NCBI GenBank assembly: GCA_905183005.1
Contig: CAJJDO010000049.1
Span: 125,856 to 189,855 of the forward strand
Direction: 5' to 3'
DNA from: Paramecium pentaurelia
Taxonomy: Eukaryota > Ciliophora > Oligohymenophorea > Peniculida > Parameciidae
Length of the DNA: 64,000 bases
Shown piece by piece: positions 44,886 through 58,300 of this stretch. How positions within the stretch are numbered: position 1 is the stretch's first letter; every line of letters begins with the position of its first letter. Position numbers and translations under genes: made by a program. A model generated the notes under the pieces. It made no database searches and was not told the DNA's origin. It worked only from the letters and a program-made list of their open reading frames with translations.

Positions 44886-47408
44886 ATGGGAAATTAGATC
44901 AATGTAAAGGCAAAATTTGTGAATTTATTGAAATAAGAAGAAGAAAATGCATTAGCAGAAGAATTGAAATCTATACTGCTTCTTGATATCTCTCAAGAAG
45001 ATTATCTTAGTGCTTTTTATCCTTCAGACATTAGGGATATATTAAAATAATCTCCAAAAAGGATATTAGGCATAATCCACTATTTACATTAATTTCTTTG
45101 TGATACATAAACTGATTTAGCATCTCATATTCAATATAGATAATGGAAGAACAGTTTAAGAATATTAACTTCAATAATCCCAGTTTTATATGAAGAATAA
45201 TTTAAAGAACAAATGAAAGAGATACTGTGGTATACTAAAATTCCTAAGCCTAATGAGGAAATTTAAGAACGAGACCCTCCACTTATAATTTCATTACTTT
45301 CTAGATTATTTTAAATGTCCTTCCATTTTGGATTTACAATTGATGCTTTAGAATATAATGTATTTATAATAACTAATTTTAAAAGGAATCAGTTATAAAG
45401 AATGATACACTCTTACAATATTTTGCATAATATTATCATGATGTATGGAATTCTTATAAATTATAATTTGGTTATATATGGAAGGGTTTTAATCCTTAGT
45501 GTAAATATCCAAATGATATAGCAAAATATTTCGAAAATCGCTATCTTGTTTTATCTTGTATATTTTCTTTAGTTAGTTCAACATTATTTACATCATAGTT
45601 TTTTTTTGAATAAGAAATTCATGAAATAAATGAAGAAAACAAAGATGAAAACAAAGAAAAAATAAATCAACCTGAATAAGAAATTAATGAATAATTTTAA
45701 GAATAATAAACTCAAGAATAATAAAATAAACAAACTAATCTTAATAATGAAACAAAAATTCAAAAATTATTAGTTTAAACTCCTAATGCTGCTTTGTTTA
45801 CATTACAAAAAATACAATTTTTCCCAGAATTATTTGTTTCAATGATAGCATTTTCATTATTCTCAACTGAAAGAATCAAATAATTTCTCAGAGGTTTAGT
45901 CAACATGCCCAATTAAATTGAAGATAATCTTTAAAATTTATGTTTAAAGTTAACATCTCTTATAATAGGAGGATAGGGTATTTTACATTAAAATAAATCA
46001 TAGGTTTTGTATCTAAAGAGATATTGCCTCTTGAAAAAGAATTTGAAGAGATGGTCAAAGCAAAAGAGCACTTTCAACTATATAACATTCCATTCCCTTA
46101 GTTTATTAATCTACCTTAACAAGTGTAGGAAGGAATAATAGTTTAGTTAACATAAAAATTTTATTCTTATTACAAATCTTAATAATAATTTATAAGAGGA
46201 ACCTTTGAAAAATAATTATCCAATTTTGAAAACTGTTTCATTTTTTTAAGTTATTTATCCTCAAAAACTGAACAGAATGGTATTTATAATTATATATTAA
46301 AATAGTCCCAAATCTAATGATTGTTTTTTTATTGTCTTACTTCAACCAAAAAAAATATATTAAAAAAGTATCTTTAAAGATACTTAAATTGTTAAGTGCT
46401 TAACCATAATTAAATAGATAATTATGTGTTTAGTAAGAATTTACTTTGACATTTACAGATGCTCCTGTAATAATAGGTACATGGGGAGACTTGTTGATTA
46501 CAGCATTGTGTAATACAGTTTTGAAGGATTTATAATCAATTAAAGAAAATAAACTATTAGAAATATCTTAAATATTATTTAATATATCATCAGAGATTGG
46601 AAAATTGAATATCGAAAGTTGTTAGATAATTTGTAATTTAATTAAAAAATTGGCAAACTATGATTTTGTATTAAAATCTCCAGATATCTTAATTAGTTTA
46701 TAGAATTTAATAGGAGCTGTATCTTAAATGATTTACTTTTTTCCTGATGAAAATTTTGATCTTATATATAATTTAATTAAGATTAAGGATAGTGTGAAAT
46801 TTATTCATGAATTATAAGTCACTTAAAAGAAGCTTTAAGTATGGTGGGGTAAGTATGCTCCTCATAATCCAATTGTTAATTAGAGTTTCATTAAGAGTCA
46901 GTAATTTTAAAATGATGTTCATGATATAAGGGAATCTTAAGTAAGATCTATCACTCAATAATAATAAGCTATTAATTAAAAGAAATAATCTAAATAATTT
47001 TAACAAGAAGAGATATAAAGTTTATCACAAATGGAATAAATTCAATCAGATAGACTATAAAGACCCTCTATTGAATAAGATAAATATTTTGGATAATGGA
47101 AATGTTTCAATTAAGAATCATTAAAACAATTTGTTCCTTTAAATAGTTTAGTGAAATTACTTGAAAATCTATTTAAATTGTGTTTGGATCCAACGGATGA
47201 AACACAATTAAAAATAGTATTTTAATCACATGATTTACGATCTTTGATGATTAAATAATTGAGCTTTTAAATAACAGTTGATAAATTTAAAATATTCAAA
47301 ACTTTAACAAAATAAATTTGGTTAAATTGCCTAAGAAATTCTGATAAATTTCCTTATTTTGAAAAGTCTTAATGTCCATGTTTTAATCTATCATGTGTAG
47401 AGAAATGA
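44886..47408 (+). CDS. HID1-family protein (dense-core vesicle/Golgi factor)
   Basis: About 814 aa after three introns (26 nt each). N-terminus MGNQINVKAKFVNLLKQ is a likely myristoylation site, as in HID1. Matching blocks include NSLRILTSIIPVLYEEQF, EILWYTKIPKPNEE, DPPLIISLLSRLFQMSFHFG, NRYLVLSCIFSLVSSTLF, PNAALFTLQKIQFFPELFVS and DAPVIIGTWGDLLITALCNT. A long Gln/Glu/Asn-rich insert lies in the first half and another in the last third. In animals HID1 sits at the trans-Golgi and is needed for dense-core vesicle biogenesis and neuropeptide sorting. A role in trichocyst formation is attractive but inferred. Confidence 0.86.
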
Positions 47409-47555
47409 GATATAAAGTTAAAAGTTTATAAATTATTTTGTTAAATAAAATTGAGGTTTTGACTTATTTTATTAATTTAATATAAAATGAAAAGATAAAA
47501 ATAATTTGAATTCAACTTCACAGAAAAAATAACATAGCATCATCAACCCTTAAGA

Positions 47556-47894
47556 ATGAGTCCAAGTTTTCGTATTAAATTTTACAGCCCTATAAAAGTT
47601 TAAAAGATTAAATTGAATTATTAAAAGGATATAAAAGTATATTAAAGTCATTGTTTTGGTCAGTTTATTGATACTTATCATATCCCAACAATACATACTT
47701 AAAGGGCGTAATTTTAATAATATTATAATATTAGAGCAAGTTAAAAAAAAGCCTATATGTACTCTAGATAACAAACTCCAAACTATTCTTAGATTAATTA
47801 AAAAGATTCTGATATTGAGAATAATAAATTTTTAGAGTCCTCTAGAATAATTAGACTAAAAAAATAAATTAGAATTATTGATAATATGTAATGA
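47556..47894 (+). CDS. Small uncharacterised basic protein
   Basis: Open frame of 112 codons starting MSPSFRIKFYSPIKVQKIKL, with FIDTYHIPTIHTQRA, KAYMYSRQQTPNYSQINQKD and a charged end LESSRIIRLKKQIRIIDNMQ. Two internal GT...AG segments (30 and 27 nt) are frame-neutral and could be introns, and a 19-nt GTAATG...TAG segment across the stop could extend the end. Not recognised; composition looks coding, but the exact structure is uncertain. Confidence 0.45.
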
Positions 47895-48034
47895 ATTAAA
47901 TTTTAGTCTTCTTAATTATATAAGAACAAAAAATGTTATGGTCGATCTAGTAATAATATGAAAAGTTTAAAACAAAATTTATCACTTTATATATTTCATT
48001 TTTTATTTTATCAATTATTATATTATATAATCTA

Positions 48035-48854
48035 ATGATTTTTGCATCAGAAGAACATATCGAATAAGTAGTGAATTTGTAATTGATCAATAAAGAAAAA
48101 TTGAAAGATAACTTTTTAAAAAAGATGAGAAATAGAGAAAATATAGATTTAACTTATAATGAAAGAAGAAAAAGTATAAATCAATTGAATTATTTACACT
48201 TAGAAATTAAATTGGAGCAATAATCAAGACCTAAATTTGAAGATTTAATTTGTCCAATATGTCTAGAAATCTTTTAAAAAGTTACTACTACTTAATGTGG
48301 CCATGCATTTTGTGAAATGTGTATTTTTGATAGTTTAATGCGAAAAGCAGTATATAGTTATTTTAATAATAGGAATGTCCTGTTTGTAGAGTGAAAATTA
48401 AAACACACTCATTCTAATATTGTGAAAGTTTTGATAATAGAATCATTGATTTAGTTAATTAATATGGAGATAAAACATAAATAGAACATTTTAAAAATAG
48501 ATAGTAAGAGATGGAATAATGGAATAAATCTAAATTGTATTAAAATATTTCTAAAATAGAATAGATAATTTGGCCATCAATTAAAAAGTTGATATAATGG
48601 ATTAATAATTTATATGGTGTGTAGCAACTATTAAACAAATAGGTAAAAAAGAACTCTTTATTCATTATGATGGATGGGGGAAAGAGTATGATGAATTCAT
48701 TCCATTACAATCAAATAGAATTGCTCCATTAGGTCTATATACTAGTAGAGAGGATATTCCAAAATATTAACCAGAACAAAGATAATTTGCAGAAATTATA
48801 GAATATATTAACCAACATGGAGAACTTCCAACATAAAATATACTTCATGATTGA
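48035..48854 (+). CDS. RING-finger protein with C-terminal chromo-barrel/Tudor-knot domain
   Basis: About 257 aa after two 23-nt TAG introns. Residues ~75-125 form a C3HC4 RING: LICPICLEIFQ, TTTQCGHAFCEMCIFDSL, ECPVCRVKI; so a likely ubiquitin E3 ligase. The C-terminal part is a chromo-barrel (Tudor-knot/MRG type): WCVATIKQIGKKELFIHYDG WGKEYDEFIP, with the aromatic cage-like W, Y and W positions, followed by a helical end. This pairs a ubiquitin-ligase fold with a chromatin- or RNA-binding fold in a short protein. N-terminal helices are charged. Substrate and location unknown; nuclear is likely if the barrel binds methyl-lysine. Confidence 0.8.
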
Positions 48855-49011
48855 TTAGATATTAAATTATGTTAAAATATGAATAACTTTTTTTAAATAA
48901 AAAGATGTTCTAAATTATTATATTACCAATTATATATTTTTTATAATATATAAATGATGAAGTTTATGTATATGTTAAAAATAAAAAGTATTATGATTAT
49001 ATATATATATA

Positions 49012-50050
49012 TCATAAATATATAGCCAAAGATTTTGGTTTGTAATAGTATACAAATTAATTAATATTAATTTATCCTCTTTCATCAATATCTTGTAATA
49101 CAAGTGAAGCCTCTTCAATTGTCACCAAATAACCAAATTACTCTAGATATTGATAATTTTAATTTATTACATAACAATTTAGTGATTTCAAATGCTTTAA
49201 TCCATCCATCTCTGTCTTAATCTATAAATTCAAAAATCTAAACTAAATTAATAAGAGATTTATCAATCTTTTATCTATAGTATTCAAGTGTAGACATCAT
49301 TTACAATTTCATTTATATTAATCTACAAAATATTTCCATTTATTCTTATGTAGGATGATCTTATTGATATTTTAAATCACCAGGATCTGGCATTTCTTCA
49401 TATTTTACATAAGGAATAATTAATTATAGAAATTATCCATAAGTAATTGATTAAGAACGTTTCCAATTATTTAAGTAATTGAATAATAATTCTAAATCAC
49501 AAATTTTGATATCATCTTGATATGATTACAATACTTCTAAAAATTTAAACTTTTCTATTTTCTAATAATTTAAATAAATTATTACATAATGATTATCAGA
49601 TGTAAATGCAAAAAATAATTATAATAAATTTGTTTTAAGTTGTTTTAGTTTTTTATTGATTTGCACAAATTCTTTTCTAAATTAGATTTCTTCTTAAAAT
49701 ACATAAGAAACGAATCTAATATCCTAATCTGTGATTTAATTGTATTTTTCTGAAATAGTTGGTTCTTATTATTAATTGTTCTTTTATTTATTGTCATATG
49801 TTGAATTCATATTATCAGAATCTTATTTAAATTGATTGTATTTGTTTAAAGTTCTATCCAATTTTTGATATTCTTGTTGAGATTAAGCCAAATCTTATTA
49901 TTATTGATTTTAGATTTAGTTTCTATAATATTTATCTTCTATTTCATATCTTGAATCATATATTAACTTTGGGAACTCTCTTTAAGGTAATTCTGGTAAT
50001 GTTGGATATTGAAGGGCAAAGTAATGAGATAAAGGTTTTGATAAATACAT
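49012..50050 (-). CDS. EF-hand protein, uncharacterised
   Basis: About 336 aa with one 28-nt TAG intron. Starts MYLSKPLSHYFALQYPTLPE; a Gln-rich coiled region (QQDLAQSQQEYQKLDRTLNK) follows, then a helical middle (VFQEEIQFRKEFVQINKKLK). The C-terminal EF-hand pair begins with IFEFIDQDRDGWIKAFEI, a canonical loop (D,D,D,W,K,E positions). The second, LQDIDERGQININQFVYYYK, appears only after splicing and is less canonical. The protein ends KPKSLAIYL. A calcium-sensing scaffold is likely; no family name assigned. Its start is 58 bp downstream of the giant gene's stop (ignoring the duplicated block). Confidence 0.7.
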
Positions 50051-50071
50051 TGCTGTTAATTATTTGAATTG

Positions 50072-51217
50072 TAAATAATGTATATATTTTATGATGAATA
50101 ATATTATTTCATTATAATATTGCATATATTATCATTGTAGATAATATTTAAAGATAACTAACAACAGTTGTATTTGTATTATCCACTTATTAAGGAGAAC
50201 AAGACTCACAGGTATTGTTAACTGGATTCCATCTATATGTATTTAATGTGTTGAAATTGCATTCAGTACTTTGGAAATACCTTGGATCTACTGATTAACA
50301 TATTTCATTTGACCATAAACATGTAGTTATGGTTAATCCATTAAAATCTTTGATATAATTGCATTGATTGAGAACTCCCTTAGTTTAACATGTGTGTTTG
50401 AGACAAGATGATGTACCATTAGCATATGAGATCCAATTACATAAGTCACCCATTCTTTAACAGGCTATCATATCTATATTTGCATCCTCACAAGATTTCA
50501 TCAAAATACAATTAGATCCATTCCAAGTACATTATCCATCTAATCCTTTGTAAGTACAAGCTAATTAATTTGGATACTCTTCGCACTTAACTTAGGATAT
50601 GCATTTTTCTCCATTAGAAATACAAGTTGAATTTTAACTTTAACATATAAAGTGATTAGTTCCATTTTTAATATCAGTGCATTCGAGAGTTCTGCAACCA
50701 AAATTGGAAAAAAAACATTTCCCATCAGTTCCTAATGCAAGATTACAGGTGATAATATTAGAATATTATTAACATGGTTGCATGGTAATACAATTTGAAC
50801 CATCTGAAGTACAACCTTTAAGTTTTGTTTGACATGATTCATGTGTTTCACCACTTAAATCTTCACATAATTGATCTCTACATTTATTATTTACCCATGC
50901 ACACTATCCTGTTTGTAATACTTAATTATCAATCAATTTTTGTTGTTAAGAACTGATTTTACATTATTCTTTCTGTTTATAATTGAAACATTATTATAAA
51001 TTAATGCATCCATTCAAAGTATCTGTAGTACATTTAGATGAAGCCTTTTGACATTCATCATGAGTTAAAAAAGGTAAATCAGAACATTGGACAAATAATA
51101 GACATTCATTTAAAGATTCTATCCATTAACAATTTCCATCTAAACCTATTTTACAAGCTTCTTATATTCTATAATTAGCACATTTATCTAATCCAACACA
51201 TTTTAATCCATCAGTAG
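50072..51217 (+). repeat. Perfect 1,146-bp direct duplicate, copy 1 (probable assembly overlap)
   Basis: Identical to 51219-52364 wherever I compared the two, with a single N between. Same pattern as the duplication at 34-36 kb, again consistent with unmerged overlapping contig ends. Confidence 0.9.
50109..51217 (-). pseudogene. Truncated duplicate of the giant surface-antigen-like gene 3' end
   Basis: Carries only the last ~369 codons of the gene at 51256-63336 with the same stop codon, then reaches the N. It is not an independent gene: it is the overlap artefact and should be collapsed onto the complete copy. Confidence 0.85.
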
Positions 51218-51218
51218 N
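51218..51218. other. Single-N gap between duplicate copies
   Basis: One ambiguous base joining the two 1,146-bp copies; marks a contig join. Confidence 0.9.
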
Positions 51219-52364
51219 TAAATAATGTATATATTTTATGATGAATAATATTATTTCATTATAATATTGCATATATTATCATTGTAGATAATATTTAAAG
51301 ATAACTAACAACAGTTGTATTTGTATTATCCACTTATTAAGGAGAACAAGACTCACAGGTATTGTTAACTGGATTCCATCTATATGTATTTAATGTGTTG
51401 AAATTGCATTCAGTACTTTGGAAATACCTTGGATCTACTGATTAACATATTTCATTTGACCATAAACATGTAGTTATGGTTAATCCATTAAAATCTTTGA
51501 TATAATTGCATTGATTGAGAACTCCCTTAGTTTAACATGTGTGTTTGAGACAAGATGATGTACCATTAGCATATGAGATCCAATTACATAAGTCACCCAT
51601 TCTTTAACAGGCTATCATATCTATATTTGCATCCTCACAAGATTTCATCAAAATACAATTAGATCCATTCCAAGTACATTATCCATCTAATCCTTTGTAA
51701 GTACAAGCTAATTAATTTGGATACTCTTCGCACTTAACTTAGGATATGCATTTTTCTCCATTAGAAATACAAGTTGAATTTTAACTTTAACATATAAAGT
51801 GATTAGTTCCATTTTTAATATCAGTGCATTCGAGAGTTCTGCAACCAAAATTGGAAAAAAAACATTTCCCATCAGTTCCTAATGCAAGATTACAGGTGAT
51901 AATATTAGAATATTATTAACATGGTTGCATGGTAATACAATTTGAACCATCTGAAGTACAACCTTTAAGTTTTGTTTGACATGATTCATGTGTTTCACCA
52001 CTTAAATCTTCACATAATTGATCTCTACATTTATTATTTACCCATGCACACTATCCTGTTTGTAATACTTAATTATCAATCAATTTTTGTTGTTAAGAAC
52101 TGATTTTACATTATTCTTTCTGTTTATAATTGAAACATTATTATAAATTAATGCATCCATTCAAAGTATCTGTAGTACATTTAGATGAAGCCTTTTGACA
52201 TTCATCATGAGTTAAAAAAGGTAAATCAGAACATTGGACAAATAATAGACATTCATTTAAAGATTCTATCCATTAACAATTTCCATCTAAACCTATTTTA
52301 CAAGCTTCTTATATTCTATAATTAGCACATTTATCTAATCCAACACATTTTAATCCATCAGTAG
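51219..52364 (+). repeat. Perfect 1,146-bp direct duplicate, copy 2 (within the intact gene)
   Basis: Copy continuous with the rest of the giant gene; use this one for the gene's 3' end. Confidence 0.9.
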
Positions 52365-55300
52365 TACATAAACTATTAGCAGACTTACAAACTCTATCTA
52401 GATCACTTATTATGCTTTAACAAGAGAGAAATAGAGTACAACCTAGTTCATACCATACACATGGTCCATCAACTCCTTTTAGACATTAATCTTTATCTAG
52501 TATTTATGAACAATATTTTGGTAAAATACATTTAGTTCCATCACTAACACATCCTTTTTTTTATGTATCACATATTTCATCATAACTACCATCAAAATCT
52601 TCACATTTTTATACTCTACAAAAACTCTGTTCCCAGACACATATCTCACCAGTTTTGGAGGTTGTGCATGCTGATTCAGCATTTACATCTTAACAAGTAG
52701 TCTTTTCACGACAACCACCAAATAATTTAGTTGTACAACCTTCTTTATAGAGATTACATTCAAGTTCAGTAGTATATGCTGGTGCTGTTTAACAGGTTTT
52801 TAATACACACAATTAATTATACCATTCACATTCATTAAATTAATCATCTGTAATACAACCAGCACTATTCTTTACATCTTAACATTTCTTTCTGATTACA
52901 CAATTAATACCATCAGTTGTACATTTACTATTAAAGTATTTACATTCAAAGTCTGTTCTATATGGAAGATCTTCACATTCTTCTAATCTACAATATTACA
53001 TATTAGAATAACAGAGATGTAAGTGTTATTCACATAAAATAGGAGTAAGAGAATTACTAGGTGCATTAAAACATGTTCTATTCTCACAAGCAGGTAGAGG
53101 CAATTCCATATTCCAATAGCATAATTAATTTGATATTGTTTTTACACACTATTTACTTACTATATAATCAGAACACTCTGATTTTCTAGATTAACAACCA
53201 TATCCAGTTTCTACTACTGTGCAACCATCCATATAATCTTAACAAGCACTATCATTACTATATGTTACAGTTGGAGGAGCAGTAGAACAAGATCTATTAG
53301 CACATACTGAACCATTCCATCCACATAATGAACCACTAGTATTGATTTTGCATTATCTTTCTGATGTATAAGTGTTACAATCATTAAGAGCAACACAACC
53401 ACCTATTCCAGTAGCAACAACTGTGCAATTTGGAAGATAGTCTTGGCATTCTTCATGAGTATCTCTAGTTGCATCTAATGCAGCAGTTGTACAAGATTTA
53501 ATATTGCAAGTACCTGATTACCATTCACAAGTATCTCCAGTATTAGATATAACACAAGATAATGATGTTGTGTATAGATTACATGCTACAAGAGGAATAC
53601 AACCTCCTGAAGTATTTACTGTGCAAGTATTCAAGAAAGTTTAACAATCTTAATGCGTAGTTAGTGTTGATAATGCATTTGTGCAAATAGCATCTGCACA
53701 TAATGAAGTTAAAGTATTCCAATAACATTTAACTCCAGATGAACTCTAATAACATTATGATTATTATTTGTAAGATGAACAAGTACTTAATTTATCTGTA
53801 CATCCTCCAAATCTAGCAACAGTACATGTATTCAAAAAATTGATACATTTAGTATGATCATTATAATCAGTAGTTTGAGGAGCATGTTCACATGTTCTAG
53901 TAACACAAGTAGTAGTATCCCAAAAACAAACTGTACCAGAACTAGTTATATTACATTAAGCCTAGATGGTGTAGGAAGTACATGTAGATGATAATGTTTA
54001 ACAAGCATTTTAAGCACTATTAACAGTACAAGTATTTAACCAATCATTACAATTAGCATGGTTAAATGTATCTGAAAATTATGCACATGTTCTATTTACA
54101 CAAGTACCTCCAATCCATGCACATTTTACATTAGAATTACTGACAACACATTAGTCTTAAGTCACACCTCCAGTTGTGCAATTAGTAGGTTTAGTTACAC
54201 ATCCATCATTGGTTGTATTGACTGTACAAGTACTTAACCAAATTTCACAATTAGTATGATTTGCTGTTCCAATAAAATTATTACATGCTCTATCTTTACA
54301 TGAATTTTAATGCCATACACATATATCATTATTAGTATCTTTAACACATTAATTATATGTTGCAGATGAACAATTACTTACATTATTTGTACAAGTAGTA
54401 GGTTTACTTAATTAACAAACACTCAACCAAGCCTAACAATTAGCTTATGTCCAAGTGCTAATACCAGTAGTATTTAAACATGTTTTATTAACACATGCAC
54501 TTTAAGTTGAATTGGCTGTGCATTTAGATAGCCAGGCTAAACAATTAGAATGAGTATAAACAACAACATTAGCACCATAATTAGAACATGTTTTTAATTC
54601 ACAATCTGTACCAGTTGCATTAACAGTGCAATCAAACATCCAATTTTAACAATTTGAATGATTGAATGTAGTTACTTAAATTCCATGATTTGTACATGTC
54701 ATTTCTTCACATGCTGTTCCTGCAGCATTTACAGTACATTTAGTTAACCAATATTAACAATTAGCATGATTAAAAATAGTAACTGCACTTCCATGATTTG
54801 TACATGTTCTTGTAGATCCACAAGATGTAGAATCTGCAACAGTACATTAATCTAAATAATTATAACAATTAGTATGATTGAATACACTAACATTATTCTT
54901 CCAACAAGTATATGGTTCACATGCATTACCTAATGTAGTTACTTTACAATATTTCTACCATCCAGAACAATTGGCATTACTAAATATAATTATATTGTTT
55001 CCATAATTTGTACATGATCTAATTTCACAACCAGTTCCATCCATATTGGCTGTACAAGTTGATAACCAATCTGAACAAGTTGCATGACTAAATTTTGTTA
55101 AATTATTATTATAACAAGTCTTTTCAATACATCCATCATTTGTAGTATTGACTGTACATAATGGAGACCATGAACTACATGTACTCACATTAAATGTACT
55201 TAAATTATGATTATAACAATTCCTCAAACTATAGCATTATGTTTGAGATGCAGAATCAGCATAACAATATGATAACCATCCAATACAATTTGTTTAATTG

Positions 55301-58300
55301 ATTGTACCTGTATAATTTGCACATGTCTTATTAATACATGCATTCTTTCCATTTGTACAAGTACTTAACCAAGCTGTACAATTAGATTATGTAAATTAAG
55401 TAACAGTACTATTACTACAAGTTTTAGCAGTACAGCCATCATTAGTATCATTTACAGTACATGAACTTAACCAATTAGAACAACTATTATAATTATAAAA
55501 TGATAGACTTGCATTTTGACATGTTCTATCAATACAACTATCATTAGTTGAATTCACAGTGCAACTATTTAACCAATTTGTACAATTTTAATGTGTATAT
55601 GATGGTAATTCTTATGCATTACTACAAGTTCTTGCTTAACAAGATGATTTAGTAGGATCAGGAACACAATTACTCAAATATTCTGAACATGTCTACATTG
55701 TAAATGTTTAGATTTAATTAGTATAACTAGTACATGTTCTAACTGTCTTACAACCTGTAGATGAATTATTCGTACATTAATATAACCAATATGAACAAGT
55801 TACAGCAGTATAACTGGTTAATTAATTACCATAATTTGTACAAGTTCTTATATCACATCCTGTATTAGATGAATTAGCTTTACAAGTATTCAACCATTAC
55901 CCACAAGTTTGATCATTAAACACACTTAAATTAGTATTAAAACAAGTTTTATTCATACATCCATTATTTGTTGTATTTACTGTACAATAAGATGACCAAG
56001 CTTCACAATTAATATGATTGAATGTTAATATATTTATTCCATAATTACTACATGTACGATCAGTCATACAAGCTGTTCCTGCTGAATTTACTCTACAATA
56101 TGATAACCAATTTTAACAATTTGCTTAATTTATTGTTCCTAATGAATGATTTTAACATGTCTTTAATTCACAATATTATGGCCAAATAGCATTATTAGCT
56201 TTACAATAAGGTAACCAATCACTACAATTAGTTAGAGTGACATCACTACCAACCAAATCTGAATTACTACAAGTCTTTTCCACACAACTTCCATTAATAT
56301 AAGCACAAGTTGATTTCCAAGCAGTGCATGTATATGAATTTATTTATATAACAGCACTTGTATTTATATTACTACAAGTTTTTTCAATGCAAGCAGTATT
56401 ATCACTATTAATAGTACAATGGCTATTCCAATTTTCACAATTGACATGAGTAAAAGTTGTAACTGCAGATCCATGATTAGTACAAGTTCTTCTAGTTATG
56501 CATTTTGTTTTTGTTGTATTTGCTAGACAATAAGATAGATAAGATTAACAATTGCTATCATTGATAACACCAGAATAATTATCACATGTTTTAGGCATAC
56601 AACCTTAAGTCTTGTAATTAGTACATGTTGATAACCAAGATTGACAATTATTGGCAGTATATAATAATAGATTTGTGGAATAATTATAACATGTTCTATC
56701 TATACATCCTGTATTACTATTATTAGTACAAGTAGATAACCAAGATGAACATGTAATATCTGTATAAGATGCAAGTTAAGGATTTGAACAACTTCTTCTT
56801 TCACAATTTGAATTATCACTATTAACAGAGCACATAGTGTCCCAATCTTGACAATTTTCAAAATTAAATGGAGTAACACTAGTTGTAGTACAACTTGCCT
56901 CACAACCAGTTTTTGATGAATTAGCTCTACAATTAACATACCATGATTCACAACTAGGATCATTAAAAACTTGATAAACTAATGAATAGTTAGTGCAATT
57001 TTTCTTTTCGCAACCTGTCGATGTTGAATTGATAGTACATAAAAAATGCCAAGCTTAACAATTAGCAAAGGAAGGTGATGATTAAGAAAAGTTAGAACAA
57101 GTTTTTTCAACACATATTTAATTTGAACTATCAAAAGTGCATGTTGATAACCAACTATTACATTATGCATAAGATGTTGGATTAGATTGATTAGCACTGA
57201 CATAATTAGAACATGATCTTGCTTCACAGCCATAATTGCCAGAACCTCTGTATGCACAACCAGCTTTCCAAGAATCACATCCTGATTAATCTACAATATC
57301 ATAACCATTATCATGAGCCGTAACAGCACTAGCACATGTTCTAACTGTAGTAGTACAAGAAGAAGTATTATCATAATTTCCATAATAAGTACATCCAATA
57401 AAGTAATTATTACAATTTGTAGTGGATAATGACCCTCTATAAGTAAGACAAGTTTTATCAATACAATTATTATTAGATGAATTTAATTCACAAGTAGACA
57501 TCCAAGAGTTTGTACAACTATAAGATGAATCAATAATTTGAGAGTATGATGCATTGGCACAAGTCATAGTCTCACATCCATCTGCTGAACTATTGATTGT
57601 ACAAGATGATAACCATCCATAACAATCAGAATGAGTATAGGATCCACTTGAAATTGATAAAGTACGTGAAGCATTACTACAAGTAATATCTTCACAATTG
57701 TCTCCAGAACTATTTACTGTACATGAAGATTTATAATTATTACAATCAGTGTGTGTAAATGAGGATATAGTATTGATAGCAGTTGAACAAATAAAATCAG
57801 TACATCCATCATTAGTTGAATTCACTGTACAAGTGTTCTTGTAATTATTACAATTAGTATGATCAAAAGTAGACAACTATGCATTAGCACATATAAATTC
57901 GATACAACTAGTTCCAGTATCACCAGTTCCAGCTTTATTGTATGTACAAGAACTCTTCCAACCAGAACAAGTAGTATGATCAAAAGTAGTTAGATTAGAT
58001 ACTGCATTTTAGCAAGTTTTCACAGTCTCACAATTATCTGCTGTAGAATTAGCAATACATCCAGTTAACCATGAATTACAATTATTTAAATTGAAATTTC
58101 CAGCAGTTATATTACTATTAGTACAAGTCTTAGTTTCACAATTAAGTCCATCAGCTGTGACTGTACAATTTGATAACCAAGAATTACAATTTGAATGATC
58201 AAATGTAGTAATATTACCTGCATGATTTGTACAAGTACGTGTACTTATACAATTAGTAAGTGTTTAATTTACTTGACAATATGAATACCATTTATAACAA

